From Mycobacterium sp. PS03-16 (GTDB lineage: Bacteria; Actinomycetota; Actinomycetes; Mycobacteriales; Mycobacteriaceae), in assembly GCF_004570325.1 (NCBI RefSeq), contig NZ_SPQO01000045.1, positions 1 to 32,360 of the forward strand: a DNA stretch of 32,360 nucleotides. Direction: 5' to 3'. The notes beneath the pieces are model-generated. The model had not been told where the DNA came from, did not search any database, and worked only from the letters and a program-made list of their open reading frames with translations. Positions 15,370 through 22,635 of this stretch are shown here, one piece after another; positions within the stretch are counted from its first letter, which is position 1; every line of letters begins with the position of its first letter. A program made the position numbers and the translations under genes.

Positions 15370-17037
15370 CGGTGGCCGCTCGCCCGCGGGCAGCAGCAGC
15401 CGCGACGCGCCGTCGCCGAGGTGGACGGTGTGGGCGGCCGGAACCAGCCGGCGGCCGGTGGCCAGCGACTCGCCGGTGCCGAGGTTGCGGGCGAAGCGGG
15501 GGTGTGACCCGCCCGCGACCAGAACCCGGATACGGGACCCGGCCCGGAACCGGTGCGCGACCGCGTCCAACTCGATGCGCACCGAGCCGGAGATCGGCGC
15601 ACCGCAGAGGTATCCGTCGCTGACATTGCTGGAGCGCCCCTTGGCGTCGACCTCGCTGATGCGCACGAACAGGTCGTTGTGGGCGTTGTCGCACGTATGC
15701 GCGAGTTCCACGACCGGTGTCCCGACCACATACAGATCATTGGGCAGCCGGTCGCCGGTGAAGCTGAGCACGTCGGGCCGTGCCGCCAGGCCGAAGTCCC
15801 TGCGGTAGCCGGCCGCGGGGGAGAGCAAGCGGCCCCCGACCGTCGGCGTCGGATCGGCCGGGTCATAGGTGAACCGCGCGGTGGGCGCCGTCTCGGGCGG
15901 CGCCGTCACCCCGAGGCGGCCCTGCGGCTGCAGGTAGCGCGTGATCTCGGGCATGACGGGCGGCCAGTCCGGCAGGTCGGTCCAGCCGCGACCGGTGACG
16001 AAGACCCGCACCGGCCGGCGCCGGCCCGGGGGTGCGCCGCCCAGATGGGTGCCGAGCCAGTCCAGCGATTCCCGGATGACGGTCGGGGCGGCCGAGGTCA
16101 TCAATTGGCTGTGCGTCCACGGACCCACCGTCAATCCGACCGGCACACCACGCTCGTGCAGCCGCCGGTACTGCACCAGGGTCTGGTCGAGGAACACGTC
16201 CTGCCAGCCGCCGATCAGCAACACCGGGATCTCGGTGGTGTCCAGTGCGCGACGGAGATTCAGCGACTCCCAGAACGGGTCGTCGGCCTCCGGGTGGTCG
16301 AGCCACGACTCCCACCACGGCGCGCCGGTGCCCAGCAGGGTGCGGCCCGCCTCGCCCGCGGGCAGTCCGCTGGTGGCGCGCGCCAGTAGACGTTGCGCCC
16401 GTGCCTGGCGCAGCAGTGCCCGCAGCCGGCTGGGCTCCTCCTGGCGGGCCATCAGGTCGCTCCAGCCGAGGAAGTCGTTGAGCCCGAACGACCCCGTGCC
16501 CCAGCGCGGTCCGCTGACGTCGTGGGGCCCGACCGTGATCACGGCGGCGGTCATCTCCGGCGGCGGATCGGTCAGCAGCGCCCACTGGGTGAAACCCAGG
16601 TATGACAGGCCGATGGTGGCGAACGTCCCGGTGAACCAATCCTGCTCGCGCAGCCACGCGACGGTGTCGGCGCCGTCGGCGATCTCGTTGACCATCGGGT
16701 CGAAGTCGCCGCCGGAACCGAAGGTGCCGCGCACGCTCTGCAGGACGACGTGGTAACCGCGGGCGGCGTACACCGCGGCGTAGAGCGCCGCGAACGGGAA
16801 CCGCCGGCCGTACGGACAGCGGACCAGCAGCGTGCCGGCCGGATCCGCGGTCGTGGGCGCGTAGTGGTCGGCGCGCAGGTCGACGCCGTCGCGCATCGGC
16901 ACGAGCACCCGGTGCACGGTGAACTCGCAGGTGTGCGGGGGCAGGCGCAGCACCCGCGACAGCGCGCGTCCGGTGAGGCGGCCGAGCGCCGAGCGCGGCG
17001 CCGGGGAGGTGGCAGCGGAGGAGACGGCGGTCACCAC
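15358..17037 (-). CDS. CocE/NonD family alpha/beta hydrolase (X-Pro dipeptidyl-peptidase-like)
   Basis: The product has 559 residues. The alpha/beta-hydrolase domain begins VLVPMRDGVDLRADHYAP. The nucleophile motif is GLSYLG with S145; the acid is the Asp of IGGWQDVFLDQ; the histidine lies in VGPWTHSQL. A C-terminal jelly-roll domain contains RPDVLSFTGDRLPNDLYVVG and NVSDGYLCG. These enzymes cleave esters or amides (cocaine esterase, glutaryl-7-ACA acylase and X-Pro peptidase relatives); the substrate here is unknown. There is no clear signal peptide. GTG 17037 or the adjacent GTG 17034 may start it. M. tuberculosis Rv2800 appears to be the positional counterpart. Confidence 0.9.
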   Translation of the reverse strand: MVTAVSSAATSPAPRSALGRLTGRALSRVLRLPPHTCEFTVHRVLVPMRDGVDLRADHYAPTTADPAGTLLVRCPYGRRFPFAALYAAVYAARGYHVVLQSVRGTFGSGGDFDPMVNEIADGADTVAWLREQDWFTGTFATIGLSYLGFTQWALLTDPPPEMTAAVITVGPHDVSGPRWGTGSFGLNDFLGWSDLMARQEEPSRLRALLRQARAQRLLARATSGLPAGEAGRTLLGTGAPWWESWLDHPEADDPFWESLNLRRALDTTEIPVLLIGGWQDVFLDQTLVQYRRLHERGVPVGLTVGPWTHSQLMTSAAPTVIRESLDWLGTHLGGAPPGRRRPVRVFVTGRGWTDLPDWPPVMPEITRYLQPQGRLGVTAPPETAPTARFTYDPADPTPTVGGRLLSPAAGYRRDFGLAARPDVLSFTGDRLPNDLYVVGTPVVELAHTCDNAHNDLFVRISEVDAKGRSSNVSDGYLCGAPISGSVRIELDAVAHRFRAGSRIRVLVAGGSHPRFARNLGTGESLATGRRLVPAAHTVHLGDGASRLLLPAGERPPSAD

Positions 17038-17096
17038 CCGAAGGCTACCCAGGCGGCGCGCCGGAGCACCTCAGGGCCGAGTCGGGTAGATGAGAC

Positions 17097-17681
17097 TCAG
17101 TAGATGTAGTGCGGCGCCAGTTCGTGGGCCTTCTGCAGGTTGGTCTGCATGCAGTCGACGTCGGGGTTGGAGTAGATCGGCGAGTAGAACAACACCTGCT
17201 GGATGACGCCGTAGCTGGTGTCGAAGGCCAGCGCGCAGGTGATCCACCACCGGTTGTTCCAGTCGGTGGGCTTCATGATCCAGTACTGCGCGGCGCGATG
17301 GCCGGCGACGTCGAGCTGCACGGCGTCGGCCGGCAACGTCTCCTCGTATGTCCGCCACACGAACGCCTCGACGGTCATCTGGAAACTGCCCGCGTCGTAC
17401 TTGCAGCGCAGGCTGTCCTCCAGGGTCGGCGGGGTGAACGCCAGCCCGGCGCGCTGCACCACGTCGAGCGGGATGTCGCGGCACGGGTCGAACGGCGACG
17501 GGTCGGTGGTCTCGATCACCGGGTACTTGATCGTCGTCGACGCCCCGGTCATCGGCAAGAAGGTCGACCGAAGATCGACCCGGCCGGTGGCCGGGCCGCC
17601 GGGCGGGTCGGCGGTCACCACCACGATCACCGCCGCGAACAGCGCGCACAACGCCGAGAGCACTCGCAGCCTGGCGGCCAT
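17097..17681 (-). CDS. DUF3558 family exported protein
   Basis: From ATG 17681 the product has 194 residues. One N-terminal hydrophobic helix (LRVLSALCALFAAVIVVV) serves as signal or anchor; there is no convincing lipobox, although many DUF3558 proteins are lipoproteins. The exported part has four cysteines in family-like positions (FDPCRDIP, SLRCKYD, WWITCALAF, DVDCMQT), probably two disulfides. The role is unknown; the family is typical of mycobacterial envelopes. AAGGGGG lies just upstream of the ATG, supporting this start over a longer frame from 17762. It diverges from the metallophosphoesterase gene, with a KstR-like palindrome between them. Confidence 0.75.
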   Translation of the reverse strand: MAARLRVLSALCALFAAVIVVVTADPPGGPATGRVDLRSTFLPMTGASTTIKYPVIETTDPSPFDPCRDIPLDVVQRAGLAFTPPTLEDSLRCKYDAGSFQMTVEAFVWRTYEETLPADAVQLDVAGHRAAQYWIMKPTDWNNRWWITCALAFDTSYGVIQQVLFYSPIYSNPDVDCMQTNLQKAHELAPHYIY

Positions 17682-17771
17682 CACACCCCCTTGATCCAAG
17701 GCGGTACACCGCCGTGTCGTGGTCCGACCCTGCGGGGAGTGTAGCCGCCGCACAGCCCGCACAAGACGGTA

Positions 17772-17791
17772 AACGAGAACACGTTCTAGTT
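17772..17791. promoter_or_regulatory. KstR-like palindromic operator
   Basis: AACGAGAACACGTTCTAGTT is a 20-bp dyad with eight of nine arm pairs intact around a central AC. It differs by one arm base from the palindrome I recall for KstR, the TetR-family repressor of mycobacterial cholesterol catabolism (AACTAGAACnnGTTCTAGTT). It lies 91 bp upstream of the DUF3558 ATG and 44 bp upstream of the metallophosphoesterase GTG, so either could be the target. Confidence 0.5.
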
Positions 17792-17820
17792 GTCGGACCG
17801 GGGTCCACGCGGCGCGTGGT

Positions 17821-17826
17821 TAGGCT
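17821..17826 (+). promoter_or_regulatory. -10 element of the metallophosphoesterase-pptT-truB operon
   Basis: TAGGCT fits TAnnnT and lies eight bases before GTG 17835, as expected for a leaderless transcript. No clear -35 was found. Confidence 0.45.
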
Positions 17827-17834
17827 GGTCGGTT

Positions 17835-18812
17835 GTGGTGACTTCACAGCAATCGCGCGACCGGCGGCCGGTGCTGTGGGCGATCAGTGACCTGCACACC
17901 GGTCACACCGGCAACAAGCCGGTCACCGAGTCGCTCCATCCCGCCTCTCCCGACGACTGGCTGATCGTGGCCGGCGACGTCGGTGAGCGCACCGACGAGA
18001 TCCGGTGGGCACTGGACCTGCTGCGCCGCCGCTTCGCCAAGGTGATCTGGGTGCCGGGCAACCACGAGCTGTGGACCACCCAGAAGGACCCGCTGCAGAT
18101 CTTCGGCAAGTCGCGCTACGACTACCTGGTCACCATGTGCGACGAGATGGGCATCGTGACGCCCGAGCACCCGTATCCGGTATGGACCGAGGAGGGCGGG
18201 CCGGCCACGATCGTGCCGATGTTCCTGCTCTATGACTACAGCTTCCTGCCCGCCGGGGCGGGCACCAAATCCGAGGGGCTGGCCATCGCACGGGAACGCA
18301 ACGTGGTGGGCACCGACGAGTTCCTGCTGTCCGCCGAGCCGTACGCGACCCGCGACGCCTGGTGCCGCGACCGGGTGGCCTACACCCGCAAGCGGCTCGA
18401 GGACTTCGACTGGATGATGCCGACCGTGCAGGTCAACCACTTCCCGATGGTCCGCGAACCCTGCGATGCGATGTTCTACCCGGAGTTCTCGCTGTGGTGC
18501 GGCACCACCGCGACCGCGGACTGGCACACCCGCTACAACGCGGTGTGCTCGGTGTACGGACACCTGCACATCCCGCGCACCACCTGGTACGACGACGTGC
18601 GGTTCGAAGAGGTGTCGGTGGGCTATCCGCGAGAATGGCGGCGCCGCAAGCCCTATCGGTGGTTACGTCAGATCCTGCCGGACCCGAAGTATCCGCCGGG
18701 TTATCTCAACGAGTTCGGCGGCCACTTCGAGATCACCCCGGAGATGCGGGAGAACGCGCAGAAGATGCAGACCAAGATCCGCGAGCGCATCGAGCGGCGG
18801 ACCGACCGGTGA
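17835..18812 (+). CDS. Calcineurin-like metallophosphoesterase
   Basis: The product (325 residues) has the complete metal-binding set: D-x-H in ISDLHTGH, GD in VAGDVGERTDE, GNHE in VPGNHELW, the later histidine in QVNHFPM, and GHLH in VYGHLHIPRTTW. It should bind two metal ions and hydrolyse a phosphoester, but the substrate is not evident. GTG 17835 is chosen because the tubercle homologue (Rv2795c) starts with a similar MVT and a -10 lies eight bases upstream. There is no signal peptide. The stop overlaps the pptT start. In M. tuberculosis this gene is reported as a PptT-associated hydrolase (PptH) that removes phosphopantetheine from acyl carrier proteins, which fits the operon. Confidence 0.92.
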   Translation: MVTSQQSRDRRPVLWAISDLHTGHTGNKPVTESLHPASPDDWLIVAGDVGERTDEIRWALDLLRRRFAKVIWVPGNHELWTTQKDPLQIFGKSRYDYLVTMCDEMGIVTPEHPYPVWTEEGGPATIVPMFLLYDYSFLPAGAGTKSEGLAIARERNVVGTDEFLLSAEPYATRDAWCRDRVAYTRKRLEDFDWMMPTVQVNHFPMVREPCDAMFYPEFSLWCGTTATADWHTRYNAVCSVYGHLHIPRTTWYDDVRFEEVSVGYPREWRRRKPYRWLRQILPDPKYPPGYLNEFGGHFEITPEMRENAQKMQTKIRERIERRTDR

Positions 18813-19468
18813 GCCTGCTCGCCGCCGTCGTGCCCAGCGCGGTCGCGAGCGCCGAACGCTACGACGATCCGCCCGAGGCCAGGCCGCTGCCCGAGGAGGA
18901 GCCGCTGATTGCCCGCTCGGTCGCCAAGCGGCGCAACGAATTCGTCACGGCTCGGTTCTGTGCGCGCCAGGCCCTCGGCGAACTCGGGTTGCCGCCGGTG
19001 CCGATCCTCAAGGGCGACAAGGGCGAACCGCGCTGGCCGGACGGGGTGGTCGGCAGCCTGACCCACTGCGAGGGCTTCCGCGGCGCCGCGGTCGCCCGCC
19101 GCGGCGATGTACGCTCGGTCGGCATCGACGCCGAACCGCACGGCGTCCTGCCCAAGGGTGTGCTCGACGCGATCAGCCTGCCCGAGGAGCGCAGCGCGCT
19201 CGGTGTACTGCCGGAGGGGCTGCACTGGGACCGGATCCTGTTCTGCGCCAAAGAGGCCACCTATAAGGCGTGGTTCCCGCTGACCCACCGCTGGCTCGGT
19301 TTCGAGGACGCGCACATCACGTTCGACGTCGACGCGTCCGGCGCCACCGGCCGGTTCACCTCCACGGTGCTCATCGACCCGGCCGCCGAATCGGGGCCAC
19401 CGCTGACCACGCTGGAAGGCCGGTGGATGGTCCGTGACGGCCTCGCGCTGACGGCCATCGTGCTGTGA
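18809..19468 (+). CDS. pptT: 4'-phosphopantetheinyl transferase PptT (Sfp-type)
   Basis: PptT moves phosphopantetheine from CoA to carrier proteins of polyketide, mycolate and siderophore synthases, and is essential in M. tuberculosis. The product has 219 residues. The family's Mg/CoA motif is VGIDAEP (D107, E109), and the second is WDRILFCAKEATYKAWFPLT (K148-E149 and K153). IARSVAKRRNEFVTARFCAR, LKGDKGEPRWPDGVVGSLTHC and the C-terminal LALTAIVL match mycobacterial PptT. GTG 18809 overlaps the metallophosphoesterase stop, and the end overlaps truB (GTGA), so the three are co-translated. Pairing with an enzyme reported to undo the reaction suggests control of carrier-protein activation. Confidence 0.95.
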   Translation: MSLLAAVVPSAVASAERYDDPPEARPLPEEEPLIARSVAKRRNEFVTARFCARQALGELGLPPVPILKGDKGEPRWPDGVVGSLTHCEGFRGAAVARRGDVRSVGIDAEPHGVLPKGVLDAISLPEERSALGVLPEGLHWDRILFCAKEATYKAWFPLTHRWLGFEDAHITFDVDASGATGRFTSTVLIDPAAESGPPLTTLEGRWMVRDGLALTAIVL

Positions 19469-20355
19469 GTGGCGCACCCGCCCCCGGGCTCGTCGTCGTC
19501 GACAAGCCCGGCGGCATGACCAGCCATGACGTGGTCGGCCGGTGTCGTCGCCTGTTCGGTACCCGCAAGGTCGGACACGCCGGCACGCTGGACCCGATGG
19601 CGACCGGGGTGCTGGTCGTGGGCATCGAACGGGCGACCAAGATCCTCGGGTTGCTCACCGCGACCGACAAGTCCTACGACGCCACGATCCGGTTGGGCCA
19701 GAGCACCTCCACCGAGGACGCCGAAGGCGAGATCACCGCGACGGCGTCGGCCGCCGGGGTCACCGACGCGCAGATCGCCGCGGCGGTGGGCGCGCTGCGC
19801 GGCGACATCGACCAGGTGCCCTCCTCGGTCAGCGCGATCAAGGTCGACGGGCAGCGCGCCTACAAGCTCGCGCGCGAGGGTCGCAGCGTCGAGCTGGCGG
19901 CCCGCCGCGTCCGCATCGACCGCTTCGACGTGCTCGCCACCCGGCGGTTGGGTGACGTGGTGGACGTCGATGTCGCGGTGGACTGTTCGAGCGGCACCTA
20001 CATCCGGGCGCTGGCCCGCGACGTCGGTGCCGCCCTCGGCGTGGGCGGACACCTCACAACGCTGCGACGCACCCGGGTCGGCGACTTCGGCCTCGACCTG
20101 GCGCGCACCCTGGACGCGCTGGCCGATGCGCCGCAGCTGAGCTACCCGCTCGACGAGGCCTGCCTGCTGGCGTTCCCGCGTCGCGATCTGACTGCGGCGG
20201 AGACGGATTCGGCGCGCCACGGCCGGGCGCTGGAACCCGCGGGCATCGACGGTGTGTACGCCGCGACGGCGCCCGACGGGACGGTCATCGCGCTGCTGGA
20301 GGACGGGCCGAAACGCACCCGGTCGGTGGTCGTGGTGCGACCGGCGACGCTGTAG
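19465..20355 (+). CDS. truB: tRNA pseudouridine(55) synthase TruB
   Basis: TruB isomerises U55 in the T-arm of tRNAs. The product has 296 residues. It shows LVVVDKPGGMTSHDVV and the catalytic motif VGHAGTLDPMATG with D43 as nucleophile, then KSYDATIRLG, the tyrosine-containing DGQRAYKLAREG, and SSGTYIRALARDVG. A C-terminal extension (DGVYAATAPDGTVIALLEDG) corresponds to the PUA-like part in actinobacteria. The GTG overlaps the pptT stop (GTGA). The stop is one base from the stop of the convergent metalloregulator gene, leaving no room for a terminator hairpin between them. Confidence 0.96.
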   Translation: MSGAPAPGLVVVDKPGGMTSHDVVGRCRRLFGTRKVGHAGTLDPMATGVLVVGIERATKILGLLTATDKSYDATIRLGQSTSTEDAEGEITATASAAGVTDAQIAAAVGALRGDIDQVPSSVSAIKVDGQRAYKLAREGRSVELAARRVRIDRFDVLATRRLGDVVDVDVAVDCSSGTYIRALARDVGAALGVGGHLTTLRRTRVGDFGLDLARTLDALADAPQLSYPLDEACLLAFPRRDLTAAETDSARHGRALEPAGIDGVYAATAPDGTVIALLEDGPKRTRSVVVVRPATL

Positions 20356-20356
20356 C

Positions 20357-21055
20357 TCAGCCCGCGACGACCCAGATCGCCTCGGCGGCAGGATGTCCCA
20401 GGTCGACCGTGGCGTGTTCCTCGCCGTCGGAGCCCTCGATCGCCACCGAGATCAGGCCGGCGAAGTCCCGGCGGGCCACCACGCGCAGCCGGGAGTCCAG
20501 GCTGATGCCGACGCTGTCGAAGTAGCGCAGCATCTCGGGATCGGCGTCGGAGATGCGCGCGACGGTGCCGGCGTCGCCGTTCTCGCACACCGACAGCTGC
20601 CGGGCCGGCGGGGTGGGCACCTGACCGTCGGCGGCCGGGATCGGGTCGCCGTGCGGATCGCGGGTCGGGTGCCCCAGCTTGGCGTCGATGGCCATCAGCA
20701 TCCGGTCGGACACCGCGTGCTCGAGGACTTCGGCCTCGTCGTGCACCTCATCCCAGCTGTAGCCGAGCTCGCTGACCAGAAAGGTCTCCATCAGGCGGTG
20801 GCGGCGCACCATCTGCAGCGCGGCGCGGCGGCCGTCGTCGGTCAGCGTCACCGCCCCGTACTTCTCGTGGTTGACCAGGCCCTGATCGGCGAGTTTGCGG
20901 ATCGACTCCGACGCGGTCGAGGCCGAGACGCCGATCCGCTCGGCGAGCATCTTCGTGCTCACCTTCTCGTGCGACCACTCCTGGGCGGTCCAGATGACCT
21001 TGAGATAGTCCTGCGCCACCGTCGTCAGGTCACGGGGGTTGCTGTCAGGACTCAC
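20357..21055 (-). CDS. mntR: DtxR/MntR family metal-dependent repressor (SirR/MntR)
   Basis: The product has 232 residues from GTG 21055. The winged helix-turn-helix is VSTKMLAERIGVSASTASESIRKLADQGLV. The dimerisation and metal domain contains RRHRLMETFLVSELGYSWDEVHDEAEVLEHAVSDRM, with the His, Glu and Asp ligands of the family, and a C-terminal FeoA/SH3-like domain ends in AIWVVAG. It closely resembles M. tuberculosis Rv2788, reported as the manganese-responsive MntR (formerly SirR). A longer start at ATG 21094 is possible but would put a DtxR-type box inside the coding region. GTG 21055 gives a protein aligned with the tubercle start and lies eight bases after a TAAACT -10. Autoregulation is likely. 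Confidence 0.9.
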   Translation of the reverse strand: MSPDSNPRDLTTVAQDYLKVIWTAQEWSHEKVSTKMLAERIGVSASTASESIRKLADQGLVNHEKYGAVTLTDDGRRAALQMVRRHRLMETFLVSELGYSWDEVHDEAEVLEHAVSDRMLMAIDAKLGHPTRDPHGDPIPAADGQVPTPPARQLSVCENGDAGTVARISDADPEMLRYFDSVGISLDSRLRVVARRDFAGLISVAIEGSDGEEHATVDLGHPAAEAIWVVAG

Positions 21056-21063
21056 ATTGACGA

Positions 21064-21085
21064 AGTTTAGGCAATCTTTGCCTGA
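21064..21085 (-). promoter_or_regulatory. DtxR/MntR-type box overlapping the -10 of the metalloregulator gene
   Basis: TTAGGCAATCTTTGCCTGA (21067-21085, plus strand) is a dyad, with TTAGGCAA facing TTGCCTGA. Read on the minus strand it matches 12 of 19 positions of the IdeR/DtxR consensus. The minus-strand -10 TAAACT (21069-21064) overlaps one edge and lies eight bases before GTG 21055, so a bound repressor would block the promoter. Confidence 0.6.
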
Positions 21086-21123
21086 CTGGGCCATCTAGCG
21101 CAGCCGCGGCCCGCGGCGCGCCG

Positions 21124-21129
21124 TACGCT
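21124..21129 (+). promoter_or_regulatory. -10 element of ribF
   Basis: TACGCT lies six bases before GTG 21136, the spacing of a leaderless mycobacterial transcript. No -35 was recognised. The region between it and the divergent regulator start is about 70 bp. Confidence 0.5.
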
Positions 21130-21135
21130 TGGGGC

Positions 21136-22119
21136 GTGCAGCGCTGGCGCGGGCAGGACGAGATTCCCACCGACTGGGGCAGGTGCGTCCTCACCATCGG
21201 GGTCTTCGACGGCGTCCATCGCGGACACGCCGAGCTGATCAACCACGCGGTCAAGGCCGGGCGCACCCGCGGCGTGCCCACCGTGCTGATGACGTTCGAC
21301 CCGCATCCGATGGAGGTCGTGTTCCCGGGCAGCCATCCCGCGCAGTTGACCACGCTGACCCGCCGCGCCGAACTGGTCGAGGAACTCGGGGTCGACGTCT
21401 TCCTGGTCATGCCGTTCACCGCCGACTTCATGAAACTCACCCCGGAGCGCTACATCCACGAGCTGCTGGTCGAGCGGCTGCATGTGGTCGAGGTCGTGGT
21501 GGGCGAGAACTTCACGTTCGGCAAGAAGGCGGCGGGCAACGTCGACCTGCTCCGCAAGGCCGGTGAGCGGTTCGGCTTCGCGGTCGAGGGGATGACGCTG
21601 GTCTCCGAGGTCACCGAGGTGCGCCGGGATGCCAGCGTCACGTTCTCCTCCACCTACATCCGGTCCTGCGTCGACGCCGGCGACGTGGTGGCCGCGGCCG
21701 AGGCGCTGGGCCGCCCGCACCGCGTCGAGGGCGTGGTGGTGCGCGGCGACGGCCGCGGCAAGGGGTTGGGCTTCCCGACCGCCAACGTCGCACCGCCGAT
21801 GTACTCCGCGATCCCGGCCGACGGCGTCTACGCGGCCTGGTTCACCGTGCTCGGGCACGGCCCGGTCATGGGCACCGTCATCCCCGGTGAGCGCTACCAG
21901 GCGGCGGTGTCGGTCGGGACCAATCCGACGTTCTCCGGGCGCACCCGCACGGTCGAGGCCTTCGTCCTCGACACCACCGCCGACCTGTACGGGCAGCACG
22001 TCGCGGTCGATTTCGTCGCGCGGATCCGCGGCCAGGAGAAGTTCGGCTCGGTCGACGAGCTCATCACCGCGATGGGCGGCGACACCGACCGGGCGCGCGC
22101 GATTCTGTCCGCCCGCTGA
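21136..22119 (+). CDS. ribF: Bifunctional riboflavin kinase / FMN adenylyltransferase
   Basis: RibF phosphorylates riboflavin to FMN and adenylates it to FAD. The product has 327 residues. The N-terminal nucleotidyltransferase domain shows TIGVFDGVHRGH (residues 20-31) and VVGENFTFGKKAAGN; VSEVTEVRRDASVTFSSTYIR leads into the second half. The flavokinase domain starts near residue 190 with GKGLGFPTANV, then PGERYQAAVSVGTNPTF and VEAFVLDTTADLYG. The order ribF-rpsO is conserved in mycobacteria. A 98-bp gap carrying a TAGACT element separates it from rpsO, so rpsO has its own promoter. Confidence 0.96.
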   Translation: MQRWRGQDEIPTDWGRCVLTIGVFDGVHRGHAELINHAVKAGRTRGVPTVLMTFDPHPMEVVFPGSHPAQLTTLTRRAELVEELGVDVFLVMPFTADFMKLTPERYIHELLVERLHVVEVVVGENFTFGKKAAGNVDLLRKAGERFGFAVEGMTLVSEVTEVRRDASVTFSSTYIRSCVDAGDVVAAAEALGRPHRVEGVVVRGDGRGKGLGFPTANVAPPMYSAIPADGVYAAWFTVLGHGPVMGTVIPGERYQAAVSVGTNPTFSGRTRTVEAFVLDTTADLYGQHVAVDFVARIRGQEKFGSVDELITAMGGDTDRARAILSAR

Positions 22120-22126
22120 ACACTGT

Positions 22127-22132
22127 TAGACT
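22127..22132 (+). promoter_or_regulatory. -10 element of rpsO
   Basis: TAGACT just after the ribF stop fits TAnnnT and would give a leader of about 80 nt before the rpsO ATG. S15 often represses its own mRNA through its leader; no specific fold is resolved here. Confidence 0.45.
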
Positions 22133-22217
22133 TCTGCGTCAACGACGTGTGCTGCAGTTCGCGGCGGCCGCGTCGTCTTTGTTTGTCACCCCGCGGACCG
22201 ATGGATGGAGTTGTTTC

Positions 22218-22487
22218 ATGGCGCTGACCGCCGAGCAGAAGAAAGAGATCCTGGGCCAGTACGGCCTGCACGACACCGACACCGGCTCGCCGGAGGCCCA
22301 GGTGGCGCTGCTGACCAAGCGGATCCAGGACCTCACCGAGCACCTCAAGCAGCACAAGCACGACCACCACTCGCGGCGCGGACTGCTGCTGCTGGTCGGC
22401 CGTCGCCGCCGGCTGCTGAAGTACGTCGCGCAGGTCGACGTGGCGCGTTACCGTTCGCTGATCGAACGGCTGGGTCTGCGTCGCTGA
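22218..22487 (+). CDS. rpsO: 30S ribosomal protein S15
   Basis: S15 is a primary 16S rRNA-binding protein of the 30S platform. The product is 89 residues, the standard length. Family features are LTAEQKKEILGQYGLHDTDTGSPEAQVALLTKRI, the LTEHLKQHKHDHHSRRGLL segment that contacts rRNA, and the end KYVAQVDVARYRSLIERLGLRR. GGAG lies seven bases before the ATG. A strong intrinsic terminator follows 20 bases after the stop, so rpsO ends its transcription unit and is separated from pnp by kup. Confidence 0.98.
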   Translation: MALTAEQKKEILGQYGLHDTDTGSPEAQVALLTKRIQDLTEHLKQHKHDHHSRRGLLLLVGRRRRLLKYVAQVDVARYRSLIERLGLRR

Positions 22488-22507
22488 CGCACCCGCAGAG
22501 CCGCTGA

Positions 22508-22548
22508 CGCGGCCGGGCCCCTCACGGCGGCCCGGCCGCGTTCTCTTT
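22508..22548 (+). terminator. Intrinsic terminator of rpsO
   Basis: A perfect 12-bp stem (CGCGGCCGGGCC at 22508-22519 with GGCCCGGCCGCG at 22529-22540), a 9-nt loop and a following TTCTCTTT tract form a classic intrinsic terminator directly after rpsO. Confidence 0.88.
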
Positions 22549-22574
22549 GCCCCGCGACGCCGCCGAGTCGGTGT

Positions 22575-22580
22575 TAGCAT
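22575..22580 (+). promoter_or_regulatory. -10 element of kup
   Basis: TAGCAT lies between the rpsO terminator and kup and would give a leader of about 50 nt. No good -35 at 16-19 bp was found. Confidence 0.4.
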
Positions 22581-22635
22581 CCGTCGCGGACTGCTGTCCG
22601 GTCCCCTTCTTCCGCCGCGCACCGACGGAGATCGT

